From contig CAWABB010000001.1 in assembly GCA_963780165.1 (NCBI GenBank), positions 2,108,001 through 2,172,000 of the forward strand: a stretch of 64,000 bases of DNA, read 5' to 3'. The notes below the pieces were generated by a model. It was given only the letters and a program-made list of their open reading frames with translations. It ran no database searches and was not told the DNA's origin. This document shows positions 30,605 through 38,800 of this stretch, piece by piece (within the stretch, counting starts at the first letter, position 1; each line of letters starts with the position of its first letter). This DNA comes from CAWABB01 sp963780165. Lineage in GTDB: Bacteria > Bacteroidota > Ignavibacteria > UBA10030 > UBA6906. The position numbers were made by a program, and so were the translations under genes.

Positions 30605-32146
30605 TTAGTGTCGGAAGTGCCGGATGCCGGTGAAGACCATTGCGATGTTGTTCTCGTCCGCGGCCCGAATCACCTCGTCGTCGCGGATCGATCCCCCGGG
30701 CTGGATGACCGCCGTGGCCCCTGCGCGGACGGCTTCGAGCAGGCCGTCGGCGAACGGGAAGAACGCGTCGGACGCGACGACGCTCCCCTGCAGCGACAGA
30801 TTCTCTTCGCCCGCCTTCGCGACGGCGATCCTGGCGGAATCCACGCGCGACATCTGCCCCGCGCCCACGCCCACCGTGCGATCCTCGCGTGCATACACGA
30901 TCGCGTTCGACTTCACATGCGTTGCCACTTTCCATGCGAACCGGAGCGCCCGCTCTTCCGCGGCCGTCGCCTTGCGTCTGGTGACCGTGCGGAACTCCTC
31001 GCCCGCGCCCCCGATCGGGTCCGCGTCCTGCACCAGGTAGCCGCCGGGGATGCTGCGAATGTCGCTGCCGATTGCCTTTCTCAGATCGCCCGTCAGGCGC
31101 ACCAGCCGGCGGTCCTTCTTCTTCTCCAGCAACTGCAGCACGTCGGCCGGATAGTCCGGCGCGATCAGCACCTCGGTGAAGATCTGGTTGATGGCGGTCG
31201 CGGCCTCCATGTCGAGGGGCCTGTTGACCGCGATGATACCGCCGAAGGGCGACTTCGTGTCGGTGGCGAACGCTTTTGCGTACGCCTCTGCGAGGGTCGG
31301 GGCGGACCCGACGCCGCACGGGTTCGTGTGCTTGATAATGGCCACCGTGGGCTCGTCAAACTCCGCCACAAGCGTGGCCGCCGCCGCGATGTCTACGATA
31401 TTGTTGAAGGAGAGCTCTTTTCCGTGCAGGCGCTGAAAGAGGGACCCGAACGAGCCGTACAGGGCTGCGCGCTGGTGGGGATTCTCGCCGTAACGGAGCG
31501 CCTGCTCCCTGCCGGCAAGGATCATGAGCGTCTCCGGGAGTCCGCTGTCGCCCCCCGCCGTTGTCGCGAGGTAGCGCGCGATGGCCGCATCGTACGACGA
31601 TGTGTGGCGGAATACCTCGCGGGCGAGCGCGAAGCAGGTTTCCTCGGACATGGCCCCTCCGTTCATCCGCAGCTCGCCGATGATCGCATTGTACCGGTCG
31701 GGGTTGACCACGACGGCCTTGTGGCGGAAGTTCTTCGACGCCGAGCGCAGCATCGCCGGCCCGCCGATGTCGATGTTCTCGATCGCTTCCTCGAAACTGA
31801 CGCCCTCGCGCGCCACCGTCTGCTCGAAGGGGTAGAGGTTCACGACCACCATGTCGATCGGTTCGATGTCGTGGTGCTTCAGCTGGCGCATGTGGTCGGG
31901 GTTGTCGCCGATTGCCAGGAGCGCCGCGTGCACGTTCGGGTGGAGCGTCTTGACGCGGCCGTCGAGAATCTCCGGGAAGCCCGTCACCTCTGAGACCGGA
32001 GTGGCATCGATGCCCTGGTTGTGGAGCGTCGTGTACGTCCCGCCGGTGGAGATGAGCTCGATGTTCATGCTGCGGAGCGCCCGTGCAAACTCTACGAGCC
32101 CCCGTTTGTCTGATACGCTGAGCAATGCGCGCCGGATGGTCGGCAC
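30605..32146 (-). CDS. purH: Bifunctional AICAR formyltransferase / IMP cyclohydrolase
   Basis: 513 residues from a GTG at 32146 (AGGA upstream); the frame is open further but overlaps purN. The N-terminal MGS-like IMP cyclohydrolase domain contains LISTGGTYTTLHNQGI, GFPEILDGRVKTLHPNVHAA and IDMVVVNLYPF. The transformylase domain contains LRYGENPHQRAALY, IIKHTNPCGVGSA, SPFGGIIAVNRPL and the C-terminal DAFFPFADGLLEA. It catalyses the last two steps of IMP synthesis. It follows purN by 10 nt, so purine genes and the mre genes share a transcript. Confidence 0.98.
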   Translation of the reverse strand: MPTIRRALLSVSDKRGLVEFARALRSMNIELISTGGTYTTLHNQGIDATPVSEVTGFPEILDGRVKTLHPNVHAALLAIGDNPDHMRQLKHHDIEPIDMVVVNLYPFEQTVAREGVSFEEAIENIDIGGPAMLRSASKNFRHKAVVVNPDRYNAIIGELRMNGGAMSEETCFALAREVFRHTSSYDAAIARYLATTAGGDSGLPETLMILAGREQALRYGENPHQRAALYGSFGSLFQRLHGKELSFNNIVDIAAAATLVAEFDEPTVAIIKHTNPCGVGSAPTLAEAYAKAFATDTKSPFGGIIAVNRPLDMEAATAINQIFTEVLIAPDYPADVLQLLEKKKDRRLVRLTGDLRKAIGSDIRSIPGGYLVQDADPIGGAGEEFRTVTRRKATAAEERALRFAWKVATHVKSNAIVYAREDRTVGVGAGQMSRVDSARIAVAKAGEENLSLQGSVVASDAFFPFADGLLEAVRAGATAVIQPGGSIRDDEVIRAADENNIAMVFTGIRHFRH

Positions 32147-32156
32147 TGGTGTCTTC

Positions 32157-32762
32157 CTATGTCTGGTGGTGCTGCAGCGCGCGGTCGGCGTACTGCCTGA
32201 TCGCGTCAACGTACAGCGCGTGCTCGACCTCGAGCACTTTTGCGGCAAGCGTCTCCGGCGTCTCACCCGGGACAACCGCGACGGTTCGCTGGAGAACGAT
32301 CGGCCCGCGGTCGTACTCTTCGTCGACCACGTGCACGGTCGCGCCCGACTCGCGCTCGCGCGCGGCGATGACGGCCTCGTGCACATGGTGGCCGTACATG
32401 CCCTGTCCGCCGAACTTCGGCAACAGAGCGGGGTGGATGTTCAGGATCCGCCCCCGATATTTCCGCACGACACGCGGCGGCACGCGTTTCATGTAGCCCG
32501 CGAGCACGATGAGGTCCGCGCCGTGTCCCTGCAGCCCCGCGAGCAAGGCGTCCGTGAACGCCTCCTCTGTTGGAAACTGCTGCTGGCTCACATGCAGCGC
32601 GGGAATGCCGGCGGAGCGGGCGAGTGCAAGAATGCCGGCGTCAGAGTTGTTGCTGATGACGAGACAGACACGCGTCGACGGGAGTCGCCCCTCATCGATC
32701 GCGTGCAGGATTGCCTGAAAATTCGAGCCGCGTCCGGAACCCAGAACGGCCAGTTGAAGCAT
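32157..32762 (-). CDS. purN: Phosphoribosylglycinamide formyltransferase
   Basis: 201 residues. VLGSGRGSNFQAILHAIDEG is the phosphate-binding start. LIVLAGYMKRVPPRVVRKY and ILNIHPALLPKFGG contain the catalytic Asn-His, followed by GATVHVVDEEYDRGPIVLQ with the Asp. It transfers the formyl group of 10-formyl-THF to GAR in purine synthesis. First gene of the purN-purH-mre operon, with the promoter at 32795-32823. Confidence 0.97.
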   Translation of the reverse strand: MLQLAVLGSGRGSNFQAILHAIDEGRLPSTRVCLVISNNSDAGILALARSAGIPALHVSQQQFPTEEAFTDALLAGLQGHGADLIVLAGYMKRVPPRVVRKYRGRILNIHPALLPKFGGQGMYGHHVHEAVIAARERESGATVHVVDEEYDRGPIVLQRTVAVVPGETPETLAAKVLEVEHALYVDAIRQYADRALQHHQT

Positions 32763-32794
32763 GAATGCGCTCTGCCAACGTGCTGTAAGTCACA

Positions 32795-32823
32795 ATAATA
32801 GCACAATTTGGCGACACATTCAA
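32795..32823 (-). promoter_or_regulatory. Promoter of the purN-purH-mreBCD-mrdA-rodA operon
   Basis: On the minus strand: -35 TTGAAT (32823-32818), 17-nt spacer, -10 TATTAT (32800-32795). Predicted start about 26 nt before the purN ATG. Confidence 0.7.
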
Positions 32824-32893
32824 CAAAACCGCGGGAATTCGACGGGTGCCCGAGAGGACCGGCGGCTGGTCGGGACCGGATGTCGGGACTTGC

Positions 32894-33835
32894 CTACCTG
32901 CCCACGGCCGACTCGAGGTATTCGATCGTGCCCCGGGATGCGTCCACCCGCGCAGTGATCCCCAGAGGGATCGTCATCTTTCGGGATTCATGCCCGAACG
33001 GGAGCCGGGCGAGGAACGGCCGGTCGGTCAGACCGGCGATCTGCCGGAAGACCTCGTCCACGGAGAACGAGGGTTTGGTGGTGTCCTTCGGGCCACAGTC
33101 CGTGAACTGCCCCGTCAGGATGCCCGACACGCCCTGGAGTATCCCTGCGTTCAGGAGCTGGAAGAGCATCCGGTCGACCCTGTACGGCTCCTCGCCGATG
33201 TCCTCAAGGTACAAAAGCGTGTCCCGGAAGTCGGGGAAGTAGCGCGTTCCCATGCTGGAGACCAGGAGCGCAAGGTTGCCGCCGAGGAGCCGTCCGCGCG
33301 CCTTTCCACCCGTCAGCGTCGTCGGCTGCGGATCGGGGAGCGCGATCGCGCCCACGGGGGAGGTTGCTGTCACGGTCTGCCAGAAGAGGCCCTCGGTGAA
33401 CGCGTCCATCTCGTCGGCCATATCCACGCCGACCATCGGGCCGTGGAATTGCACGAGCCCGGTCCTCTTCCAGATCGCCAGCTGGAGTGACGTGAGATCG
33501 CTGTAGCCAACGAAGATCTTCGGGTTGGATGCGATCAACCGGTAGTTGATGAGCCGGAGAAGGCGGGGTGTTCCATATCCTCCCCGGATGCACATGATTG
33601 CACGAACATCCTTGCGCGCGAAGAACGCGTGCAGATCGCCCGCGCGCTCCTCGTCCGTTCCAGCGAGATACCCGTGGTTCTTGAGGACGCTCGGCGCGAT
33701 CTCGACGCGGTAGCCGAGCGACTCGAGATACCGGACCCCCTTGTCGATGCGCGAAGGGTCTGCGATGGGGCTTGCGGGAGAAACGAGGCCGATGAGATCA
33801 CCGGCGCGAAGGCGGGAGGGCTTGAGAGGTTTCAT
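32894..33835 (-). CDS. S66 family LD-carboxypeptidase
   Basis: 313 residues. The N-terminal LRAGDLIGLVSPASP and IMCIRGGYGTPRLL lead to the nucleophile Ser in FVGYSDLTSLQLAI. The Glu is in YLEDIGEEPYRVDRML and the His in PFGHESRKMTIPLG, giving the S66 Ser-Glu-His triad. It trims the terminal D-Ala from cytoplasmic tetrapeptides in murein recycling. No ribosome binding site precedes the ATG, and the possible -10 ends only about 8 nt upstream, so the mRNA may be leaderless. Confidence 0.94.
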   Translation of the reverse strand: MKPLKPSRLRAGDLIGLVSPASPIADPSRIDKGVRYLESLGYRVEIAPSVLKNHGYLAGTDEERAGDLHAFFARKDVRAIMCIRGGYGTPRLLRLINYRLIASNPKIFVGYSDLTSLQLAIWKRTGLVQFHGPMVGVDMADEMDAFTEGLFWQTVTATSPVGAIALPDPQPTTLTGGKARGRLLGGNLALLVSSMGTRYFPDFRDTLLYLEDIGEEPYRVDRMLFQLLNAGILQGVSGILTGQFTDCGPKDTTKPSFSVDEVFRQIAGLTDRPFLARLPFGHESRKMTIPLGITARVDASRGTIEYLESAVGR

Positions 33836-33842
33836 GCCGACA

Positions 33843-33871
33843 AATATCCGACAAGGTCATGAAAATATCAA
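33843..33871 (-). promoter_or_regulatory. Possible promoter of the LD-carboxypeptidase gene
   Basis: On the minus strand: TTGATA (33871-33866), 17-nt spacer, GATATT (33848-33843). The -10 departs from consensus at the first base. The implied start is at or next to the start codon. Confidence 0.4.
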
Positions 33872-33910
33872 ATGCAGGCCGTGTCCGTGCACATGGGGAT
33901 CAGGGGTGCC

Positions 33911-33939
33911 TTGCATTTCCGTTGCAGCACCAGTATCAT
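33911..33939 (+). promoter_or_regulatory. Promoter of the SPFH gene
   Basis: -35 TTGCAT (33911-33916), 17-nt spacer, -10 TATCAT (33934-33939); about 45 nt of leader before the ATG at 33992. Confidence 0.65.
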
Positions 33940-33991
33940 ACGCGCGGCAACCCGCCCGGTGCGGGCAACAACCATTGAAGGAGAGAATCGT

Positions 33992-34882
33992 ATGCTCTTT
34001 ATTCTGAGTGTTCTGCTGGCGATCGGCGCGTTCGTGACGTGGCGGACGGCGTCGAAGCGCGCAGTGGGCGGCCCCCAGGGGGCGCGGCAGCTGGGCGGGC
34101 TCGCGGGGATCGGATCAGTCCTCTTTGGCCTGCTGGCACTCGCACAACTGTTCGTTGTTGTCCCCGCCGGCCATGTCGGCGTCGTGGACTTCTTCGGCAT
34201 CGTGTCGGAGCGGGCTCTTCCCGCCGGCATCAATATCGTCAACCCCTTCGCCAAAGTGAAGAAATTCTCCATCCAGACCCAGGAGATCAAGGAGACGATG
34301 CAGGTTCTCTCGCGCGAGGGCCTCACGATCGGACTGGAGATCAGCGCACTATACCGGCTGAATCCGGATTCAGCCGCCCGGATGTACCAGACGGTCCTGA
34401 ACGGCGACTACGAGACCATCGTGCTCATCCCGCAGTTTCGCTCCATCAGTCGTTCTGTGACGGCAAGCTTCCAGGCCAGCGCGCTGTACTCCTCCGATCG
34501 CGAGAGGCTCGGCGTGGGGATCCAGACCGAGCTGGCGTCGGCGGTAGCGCCCCGCGGGGTGATTGTAGAATCGACGCCGCTCCGTAATGTGGCCCTGCCC
34601 ACGCAGCTGACGGAAGCCATCGAGCAGAAGCAGCGGGCCGAGCAAGAAAGCCAGCGGATGGAGTTCGTTCTGACCAAAGAAAAACAGGAGGCGGAGCGGA
34701 AACGGATCGAGGCGAAGGGCATCTCGGATTTCCAGACGATCGTGTCCCAGGGGATCAGCGATCAGCTGCTGCGATGGAAAGGCGTCGAGGCGACGGAGAA
34801 GCTCGCGCAGTCGCCGAACACAAAAGTGATCATCGTCGGGGCAGGAAAAGACGGCCTCCCGGTGATCCTGGATACGAAGTAG
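33992..34882 (+). CDS. Prohibitin family protein (SPFH domain)
   Basis: 296 residues from the ATG at 33992, which has AAGGAG 8 nt upstream. Two N-terminal hydrophobic segments (MLFILSVLLAIGAFV and SVLFGLLALAQLFVVV) anchor the protein. The SPFH domain follows (AGHVGVVDFFGIVSERALPA, VLSREGLTIGLEISALYRLN, ISRSVTASFQASALYSSDRE). A charged helical segment (EQKQRAEQESQRMEFVLTKE) lies near the C terminus. The order and the EQK..AEQE..R pattern are those of prohibitins, which form large membrane ring scaffolds. The role in this organism is unknown. Confidence 0.92.
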   Translation: MLFILSVLLAIGAFVTWRTASKRAVGGPQGARQLGGLAGIGSVLFGLLALAQLFVVVPAGHVGVVDFFGIVSERALPAGINIVNPFAKVKKFSIQTQEIKETMQVLSREGLTIGLEISALYRLNPDSAARMYQTVLNGDYETIVLIPQFRSISRSVTASFQASALYSSDRERLGVGIQTELASAVAPRGVIVESTPLRNVALPTQLTEAIEQKQRAEQESQRMEFVLTKEKQEAERKRIEAKGISDFQTIVSQGISDQLLRWKGVEATEKLAQSPNTKVIIVGAGKDGLPVILDTK

Positions 34883-34894
34883 CCGCCGCCCCCC

Positions 34895-35064
34895 CGCCTT
34901 CGGGATTGTATAACTGGCTGGAATCGGCGGGCGGGAAGTACCACACCCTCACCGGGAGTGTGAGCTACATGCTTGCGCGGAATCTCCGGCTGACAGGCGA
35001 GTATACGTACGACTTTGAGTATGAGGCGAACCGCATCACGGTCGGATTCGTGAGCGCGTTCTGA
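34895..35064 (+). pseudogene. C-terminal remnant of an outer-membrane beta-barrel protein
   Basis: Right after the SPFH gene, in a different frame, about 55 codons read as alternating strands: YHTLTGSVSYMLARNLRLTG, then EYTYDFEYEANRITVGF, and end in ...FVSAF followed by a stop. The C-terminal aromatic residue and the strand pattern are the BAM-recognised end of an outer-membrane barrel. There is no start codon or room for the rest of a barrel, so it looks like the leftover 3' end of a deleted gene. Confidence 0.5.
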
Positions 35065-35115
35065 GCGGGACTGGAGGGGGCGAGGCGGCGCGGGGTGTAG
35101 CTGTCATCACGGACG

Positions 35116-35532
35116 TCAGCCGGACTTCTTCTTCAGGGCAGCGACTGCCTCCGCGAGGATCGTTTCGAGGACCTTGAGGTCGAGGTCCTCGAGGCGTTTT
35201 ATGTACAGGCACGCTCCGCCCCTGCTGTGCGGCCCGAGCTTCTTGAGCAGGGGGGCGAACGCGTCCAGACCCGGCAGGATATACAGGGTCAGGTTCTGTT
35301 TGCGGGGGGAAAAGCCCATCATCATCCAGTCGCCCTCGCGCCCTGAGGCATAGACGTAGTGGTACGTGCCGAACCCGACGATACTCTTCCCCCACATCTT
35401 CGGCTCGGACTTCGTGGCCCGTGTCATCCGGCGCACGAGTGCCAGGCAATCCTTCCGCCTTCCCTCATCCTTGATCGACGCGAGAAACTTGTCGACGCTC
35501 GCATCGGTCTGTTTCGTCTTCAGTTCTGCCAT
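35116..35532 (-). CDS. DUF1801 domain-containing protein
   Basis: 138 residues. The sequence DASVDKFLASIKDEGRRKDC, then MWGKSIVGFGTYHYVYASGR, MMMGFSPRKQNLTLYILPG and ACLYIKRLEDLDLKVLETIL follows the DUF1801 (YdhG-like) fold of small soluble proteins with no firmly known role. It is the last gene of the OsmC-MBL-methyltransferase-rhodanese-DUF302 cluster, 19 nt after DUF302. Confidence 0.88.
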   Translation of the reverse strand: MAELKTKQTDASVDKFLASIKDEGRRKDCLALVRRMTRATKSEPKMWGKSIVGFGTYHYVYASGREGDWMMMGFSPRKQNLTLYILPGLDAFAPLLKKLGPHSRGGACLYIKRLEDLDLKVLETILAEAVAALKKKSG

Positions 35533-35551
35533 AGGGTTTTCCGGGTCTACC

Positions 35552-35935
35552 CTACATGGCCGCGATCACGCGGTCGAGTCGCTCCTTGACCTCCTTCGCG
35601 ATCGGATGCATGCCCGGGTTGTCCATCACCGCGGTCATGACCATCGGATCGAACGCCGCGACCACCGTTGTACCCGCCTTCTCGTAGACGATGACGTTGC
35701 AGGGCAGCAGAAGGCCGATTTGCTCTTCCGCCTGCAGCGCCTTGTGGGCGAAGGGAGGGTTGCACGCTCCCAGGATGACGTAGCGGGGGAACTCGACGTT
35801 GAGTTTCGCCTTCAGCGTCTCCTTCACGTCGATGGTGGTCAGCACCCCGAAGCCCTCCTTCTTCAGTTCGGCGGTGACCTTTTCCACGGCCTGCTCGTAG
35901 GTGAGGCCGACAGTCTTCGACATTCCGTACTGCAT
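35552..35935 (-). CDS. DUF302 domain-containing protein
   Basis: 127 residues. The sequence opens YGMSKTVGLTYEQAVEKVTA, continues GVLTTIDVKETLKAKLNVEF and ILGACNPPFAHKALQAEEQI, and ends with LLLPCNVIVYEKAGTTVVAAF. These are DUF302 marks. The conserved GACNPPFA and LLPCNV put two Cys in the molecule. DUF302 genes are commonly found with sulfur-oxidation or sulfide-handling genes. One nucleotide separates it from the rhodanese gene, so it belongs to the same unit. Confidence 0.9.
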   Translation of the reverse strand: MQYGMSKTVGLTYEQAVEKVTAELKKEGFGVLTTIDVKETLKAKLNVEFPRYVILGACNPPFAHKALQAEEQIGLLLPCNVIVYEKAGTTVVAAFDPMVMTAVMDNPGMHPIAKEVKERLDRVIAAM

Positions 35936-35936
35936 G

Positions 35937-36356
35937 TCATTCTCCTTCCTGTGACTCGTGCACCACGGGGCGCTCCTCGGAGTTCCACCGAGTGATGCCG
36001 CCTGCCATGGCGGTGACGTTGAAGCCGTGCTCCTTCAGGAACGAGGCGGCGTGGGCGCTTCGATTCTGGGTACGGCAATAGACAATCATGTGGCTGTGCT
36101 TGTAGGGATCCAGCTCTCCGACACGGCCTGCCAGTTCCTGTACAGGAATCAGGATTGCGCCGGGCAGGTGGCCTGTGGCGCTCTGCCATTCTGATGGGGT
36201 GCGAACGTCGAGCAGCACCATCGTGGAGTCGGCAGCGATTCTCTCCTGGACGTCCGCGGGTGACAGCATATTCTGGTCGGATTGCCGCGAGAAAAACCAC
36301 CCGGCAACCGCCAGGGCGAAGATAGACATCATCATAAGGACACTCTTCCTGTTCAT
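35937..36356 (-). CDS. Membrane-anchored rhodanese-like protein
   Basis: 139 residues. An N-terminal helix (VLMMMSIFALAVAGWFF) acts as anchor or uncleaved signal, so the domain is probably periplasmic. The single rhodanese domain has MVLLDVRTPSEWQSATGHLP and the active-site loop MIVYCRTQNRSAHAASFL with the catalytic Cys present. Sulfur carrier or transferase in the same cluster as the MBL-rhodanese fusion. Overlaps the methyltransferase by 4 nt. Confidence 0.92.
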   Translation of the reverse strand: MNRKSVLMMMSIFALAVAGWFFSRQSDQNMLSPADVQERIAADSTMVLLDVRTPSEWQSATGHLPGAILIPVQELAGRVGELDPYKHSHMIVYCRTQNRSAHAASFLKEHGFNVTAMAGGITRWNSEERPVVHESQEGE

Positions 36357-36916
36357 GATCGGGGCTGAAATATGCGATAGTAGTGAGACGAACTCAAATC
36401 GCCGCGGTCAAGGATCCGGCGTCCGTCAAGCATCCTGTCCAGGTCCGCTTCGTCGAGGCGTTCGGCCATCGGAGGGCCGTGTTTTTCCTCCTGCCGCTTC
36501 CATTCGAACACCAGAACGCGGCCGCCCGGTTTCAAGAGCCGGACAAGTTCGTCAAGGAACACGCGCCGGTCCGGGGCCTCATGGACGACGAACGCGGCCA
36601 GCACGACGTCGGCCGTGTCGGCGGGAAGCGGCACGCGAAGAGGTTCGGAGGTCGACAGGCTCACGTTTGGCGGCACACCGAGGTTCCGCAGGTGGCCCAG
36701 CATAGCCTCGGACACGTCGACTGCGTGCACGCGGCCTTCCGGGCCGACCAGCTCGCTCGCCGCCCGAGTGAAGAATCCCGTCCCCGCTCCGACGTCCACC
36801 ACCGTCATCCCGCGCGCCACGCCGAATCCGGCAAGCGTGCGCGACGGCTGGAGCACCTCACGGCGCTCATCACTCTCGAGCCGGAGCGCGTTGGAGGGAT
36901 CGAAGATGTGAGCCAC
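36353..36916 (-). CDS. Class I SAM-dependent methyltransferase
   Basis: 187 residues. The SAM site is VVDVGAGTGFFTRAASELVG with the acidic residue in RVHAVDVSEAMLG. Motif II is ADVVLAAFVVHEA and motif III is LVRLLKPGGRVLVFEW. It resembles UbiE/type 11 methyltransferases. Its position between two rhodanese genes suggests a substrate linked to sulfur or thiol metabolism, but nothing in the sequence identifies it. Confidence 0.88.
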   Translation of the reverse strand: MAHIFDPSNALRLESDERREVLQPSRTLAGFGVARGMTVVDVGAGTGFFTRAASELVGPEGRVHAVDVSEAMLGHLRNLGVPPNVSLSTSEPLRVPLPADTADVVLAAFVVHEAPDRRVFLDELVRLLKPGGRVLVFEWKRQEEKHGPPMAERLDEADLDRMLDGRRILDRGDLSSSHYYRIFQPRS

Positions 36917-36927
36917 GGGTCGTCCGT

Positions 36928-38034
36928 CTACACTTTCACGGGGCCGCGAACCAGCGTCCGGCCGTCTTTCGTCCAGGCGAAAATTCCGCCATCCAGATCG
37001 AACACCCGCGCATAGCCACGGGTGACGAGGTAGTGGGCAGCCTCCGAGGAGCGGTTGCCGCTTGCACAGATGACGGCGACCGGCCCGGTGTGATCGGCGG
37101 GCAGCTCGTCCACGCGGAACGCCAGCTCGCCCACAGGGATGTTCTGAACGCCAGAGATCGTGCCGAACGCGACCAGCTCGAACGGCTCACGAACATCCAG
37201 CAGGTGCAGCCCGGGCTCGCGTCGTATCAGCGAAGCGAGCTCTGCGGGGGAGACACGCTGATACCCTTCGGCGGCGGTGGACACACGCTTCGTGCCGCAT
37301 TGCAGGGTCATCGCTCCGCCCTCCGTGACTTCAGCGAACGGGGGGAAGAAGTCCTTCACGAACTCCACATACGCCTCCTTCGTGCGTGGCTGCAGGAACG
37401 GATTGGTGCGGCGCTCGTCGCCCAGGAGCGCGCACTCGCGCTCTTCGTAGTCGTGTCCGGGATAGATCTTCGTCGAGTCCGGCAGGCTCAGGACCGTGGT
37501 GAAGAGGCTGTTGTGCTGTTGCTCTGCATTGCCGCCTGGGAGATCGCTGCGCCCCGCCTGCCCGATCAGCAGCAGGTCGCCCGTGAAGAGCATGTCGCCC
37601 GCGCGGACGCTGATATGGTTGTCCGTATGTCCCGGCGTCAGCAGCATGTGCAGCTCCATCGAGCCGACCTTCAGAGTCTCGCCGTGCTGAACATAGCGAT
37701 CCACCTCGTGTGCTGCGTTTGCGCGGAGGATGTCGCCGATGCCGAACGCGTCGCCCTGATCGACCACCTTCCACTTGTTCTTCGTCTCTTGGTGCATAAC
37801 GAGCCGGGCTCCGATGAGCCGCTTCAGCTCACCCGCTGCGGAGACGTGATCCGCATGCGTGTGCGTGTCGATGACGGTGCTGATCCGTGCGCCCATTTCT
37901 TCGACGGCAAGCAGGATGCGCTGCGTGTCGGTGATGTTCGGGTCGATGACGACGGCTTCGCCCGTCGCCGGGTCGCCGAGGATATACGACAGCGTGCCGG
38001 TGCCATCCTGCGAACGTATTTGTCGGAACAGCAT
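36928..38034 (-). CDS. MBL-fold hydrolase fused to rhodanese (persulfide dioxygenase type)
   Basis: 368 residues. Residues 1-250 are a glyoxalase II-like metallo-beta-lactamase domain with the metal motif DTHTHADHVSAA (58-66), a second His in LTPGHTDNHIS and DLLLIGQAGRSDL. Residues about 262-368 are a rhodanese domain ending in VAVICASGNRSSEAAHYL, with the catalytic Cys present. This arrangement is known from persulfide dioxygenase-rhodanese proteins (PRF/CstB-like), which oxidise glutathione or CoA persulfide and pass sulfane sulfur on. The ETHE1-like domain needs only one iron; substrate choice is inferred. Confidence 0.9.
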   Translation of the reverse strand: MLFRQIRSQDGTGTLSYILGDPATGEAVVIDPNITDTQRILLAVEEMGARISTVIDTHTHADHVSAAGELKRLIGARLVMHQETKNKWKVVDQGDAFGIGDILRANAAHEVDRYVQHGETLKVGSMELHMLLTPGHTDNHISVRAGDMLFTGDLLLIGQAGRSDLPGGNAEQQHNSLFTTVLSLPDSTKIYPGHDYEERECALLGDERRTNPFLQPRTKEAYVEFVKDFFPPFAEVTEGGAMTLQCGTKRVSTAAEGYQRVSPAELASLIRREPGLHLLDVREPFELVAFGTISGVQNIPVGELAFRVDELPADHTGPVAVICASGNRSSEAAHYLVTRGYARVFDLDGGIFAWTKDGRTLVRGPVKV

Positions 38035-38071
38035 GGAGTGCCTTCGAGCGCGTGATCACTTCAGAACAACG

Positions 38072-38091
38072 CTGAACGCGGAAACGTTCAG
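38072..38091. other. Hairpin between osmC-like and MBL-rhodanese genes
   Basis: A 7-bp perfect inverted repeat (CTGAACG with CGTTCAG) around a 6-nt loop in the 83-nt gap between the OsmC stop and the MBL start. No T tract follows. It may separate or stabilise the two parts of the transcript. Confidence 0.3.
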
Positions 38092-38117
38092 GGCCGTGAA
38101 AATACGACGGCTGGCGT

Positions 38118-38564
38118 TCAGGCTTTCGCCACCTCGGTCTCCACTGGTACGATTCGGTAGGTGTGCGTCAACTTCACCGTCGGACGGAGCATGGCCGAAA
38201 CGGAACAGTACCTGGTCGTGGAGAGATCGATCGCCCGCTCGACGTCCGCGGGATCAATGCCCTCGCCGTACACAACGTATTCGATGTTGATGTCGGTGTA
38301 GACCATGGGATGTGTCTCGGCGGTGTTCGCCTCAAGGTGGACTTCCAGATGTGAAAACGGGACGCGTTTTTTGGCGAGAATCGGGATCACGTCCATTGCG
38401 GTGCAGCCGCCGAGTGCCATGAGAAGAAGCTCTTTGGGGCTTGAGCCCGCGTTACTCCCGCCAAACTTGTCGCCGCCGTCCATTATGACCCAGTGGCTGG
38501 AGTCCGCTTTGCCGGCGAGCGTGATGCCCTGAACTTGTCGTACGACTGCTGTGCGCAATGCCAT
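38118..38564 (-). CDS. OsmC family protein
   Basis: 148 residues from the ATG at 38564, with AGGAGA 6 nt upstream. Family marks are SPKELLLMALGGCTAMDVIP with one reactive Cys and the downstream ISTTRYCSVSAMLRPT-like segment (DLSTTRYCSVSAMLRPTVKL) with the second Cys. OsmC/Ohr proteins reduce organic or lipid hydroperoxides through the Cys pair, and some act on persulfides. First gene of the sulfur/thiol cluster, so it may protect against reactive sulfur as well as peroxide. Confidence 0.92.
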   Translation of the reverse strand: MALRTAVVRQVQGITLAGKADSSHWVIMDGGDKFGGSNAGSSPKELLLMALGGCTAMDVIPILAKKRVPFSHLEVHLEANTAETHPMVYTDINIEYVVYGEGIDPADVERAIDLSTTRYCSVSAMLRPTVKLTHTYRIVPVETEVAKA

Positions 38565-38594
38565 GGTTTCTCCTGGATGAGTGTCCCGCGTGAA

Positions 38595-38607
38595 CGAGAC
38601 CGTCTCG
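38595..38607. promoter_or_regulatory. Palindromic operator candidate upstream of the OsmC cluster
   Basis: Perfect palindrome CGAGAC-C-GTCTCG, 31 nt before the OsmC start codon. It lies just downstream of a weak promoter on the minus strand (CTGACT at 38638-38633, 16-nt spacer, TAATAC at 38616-38611), so a bound repressor would cover the transcription start. No regulator gene is next to it. Confidence 0.4.
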
Positions 38608-38800
38608 AATGTATTACCTGACAATAAGATGCAGTCAGTGGCCCTGAGGGGTCAAAAGGCCTCCGGGGGCATCGATCCGCCAGGATCGGGGCCGCGGGAG
38701 GTCAACGGAAATGCGGGATTGGCGTCCCCGGTGGCTGTGTCGGCCCCGAATGTCGTTTCGAAATCACGCTCTTCGAGAAGCCGTCGCGATGGATGCGCTC

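Noticed and set aside
38625..38800. Possible CydX-like small gene after cydB.
   Set aside because: No short frame with a single hydrophobic helix and a start signal was found in this interval.
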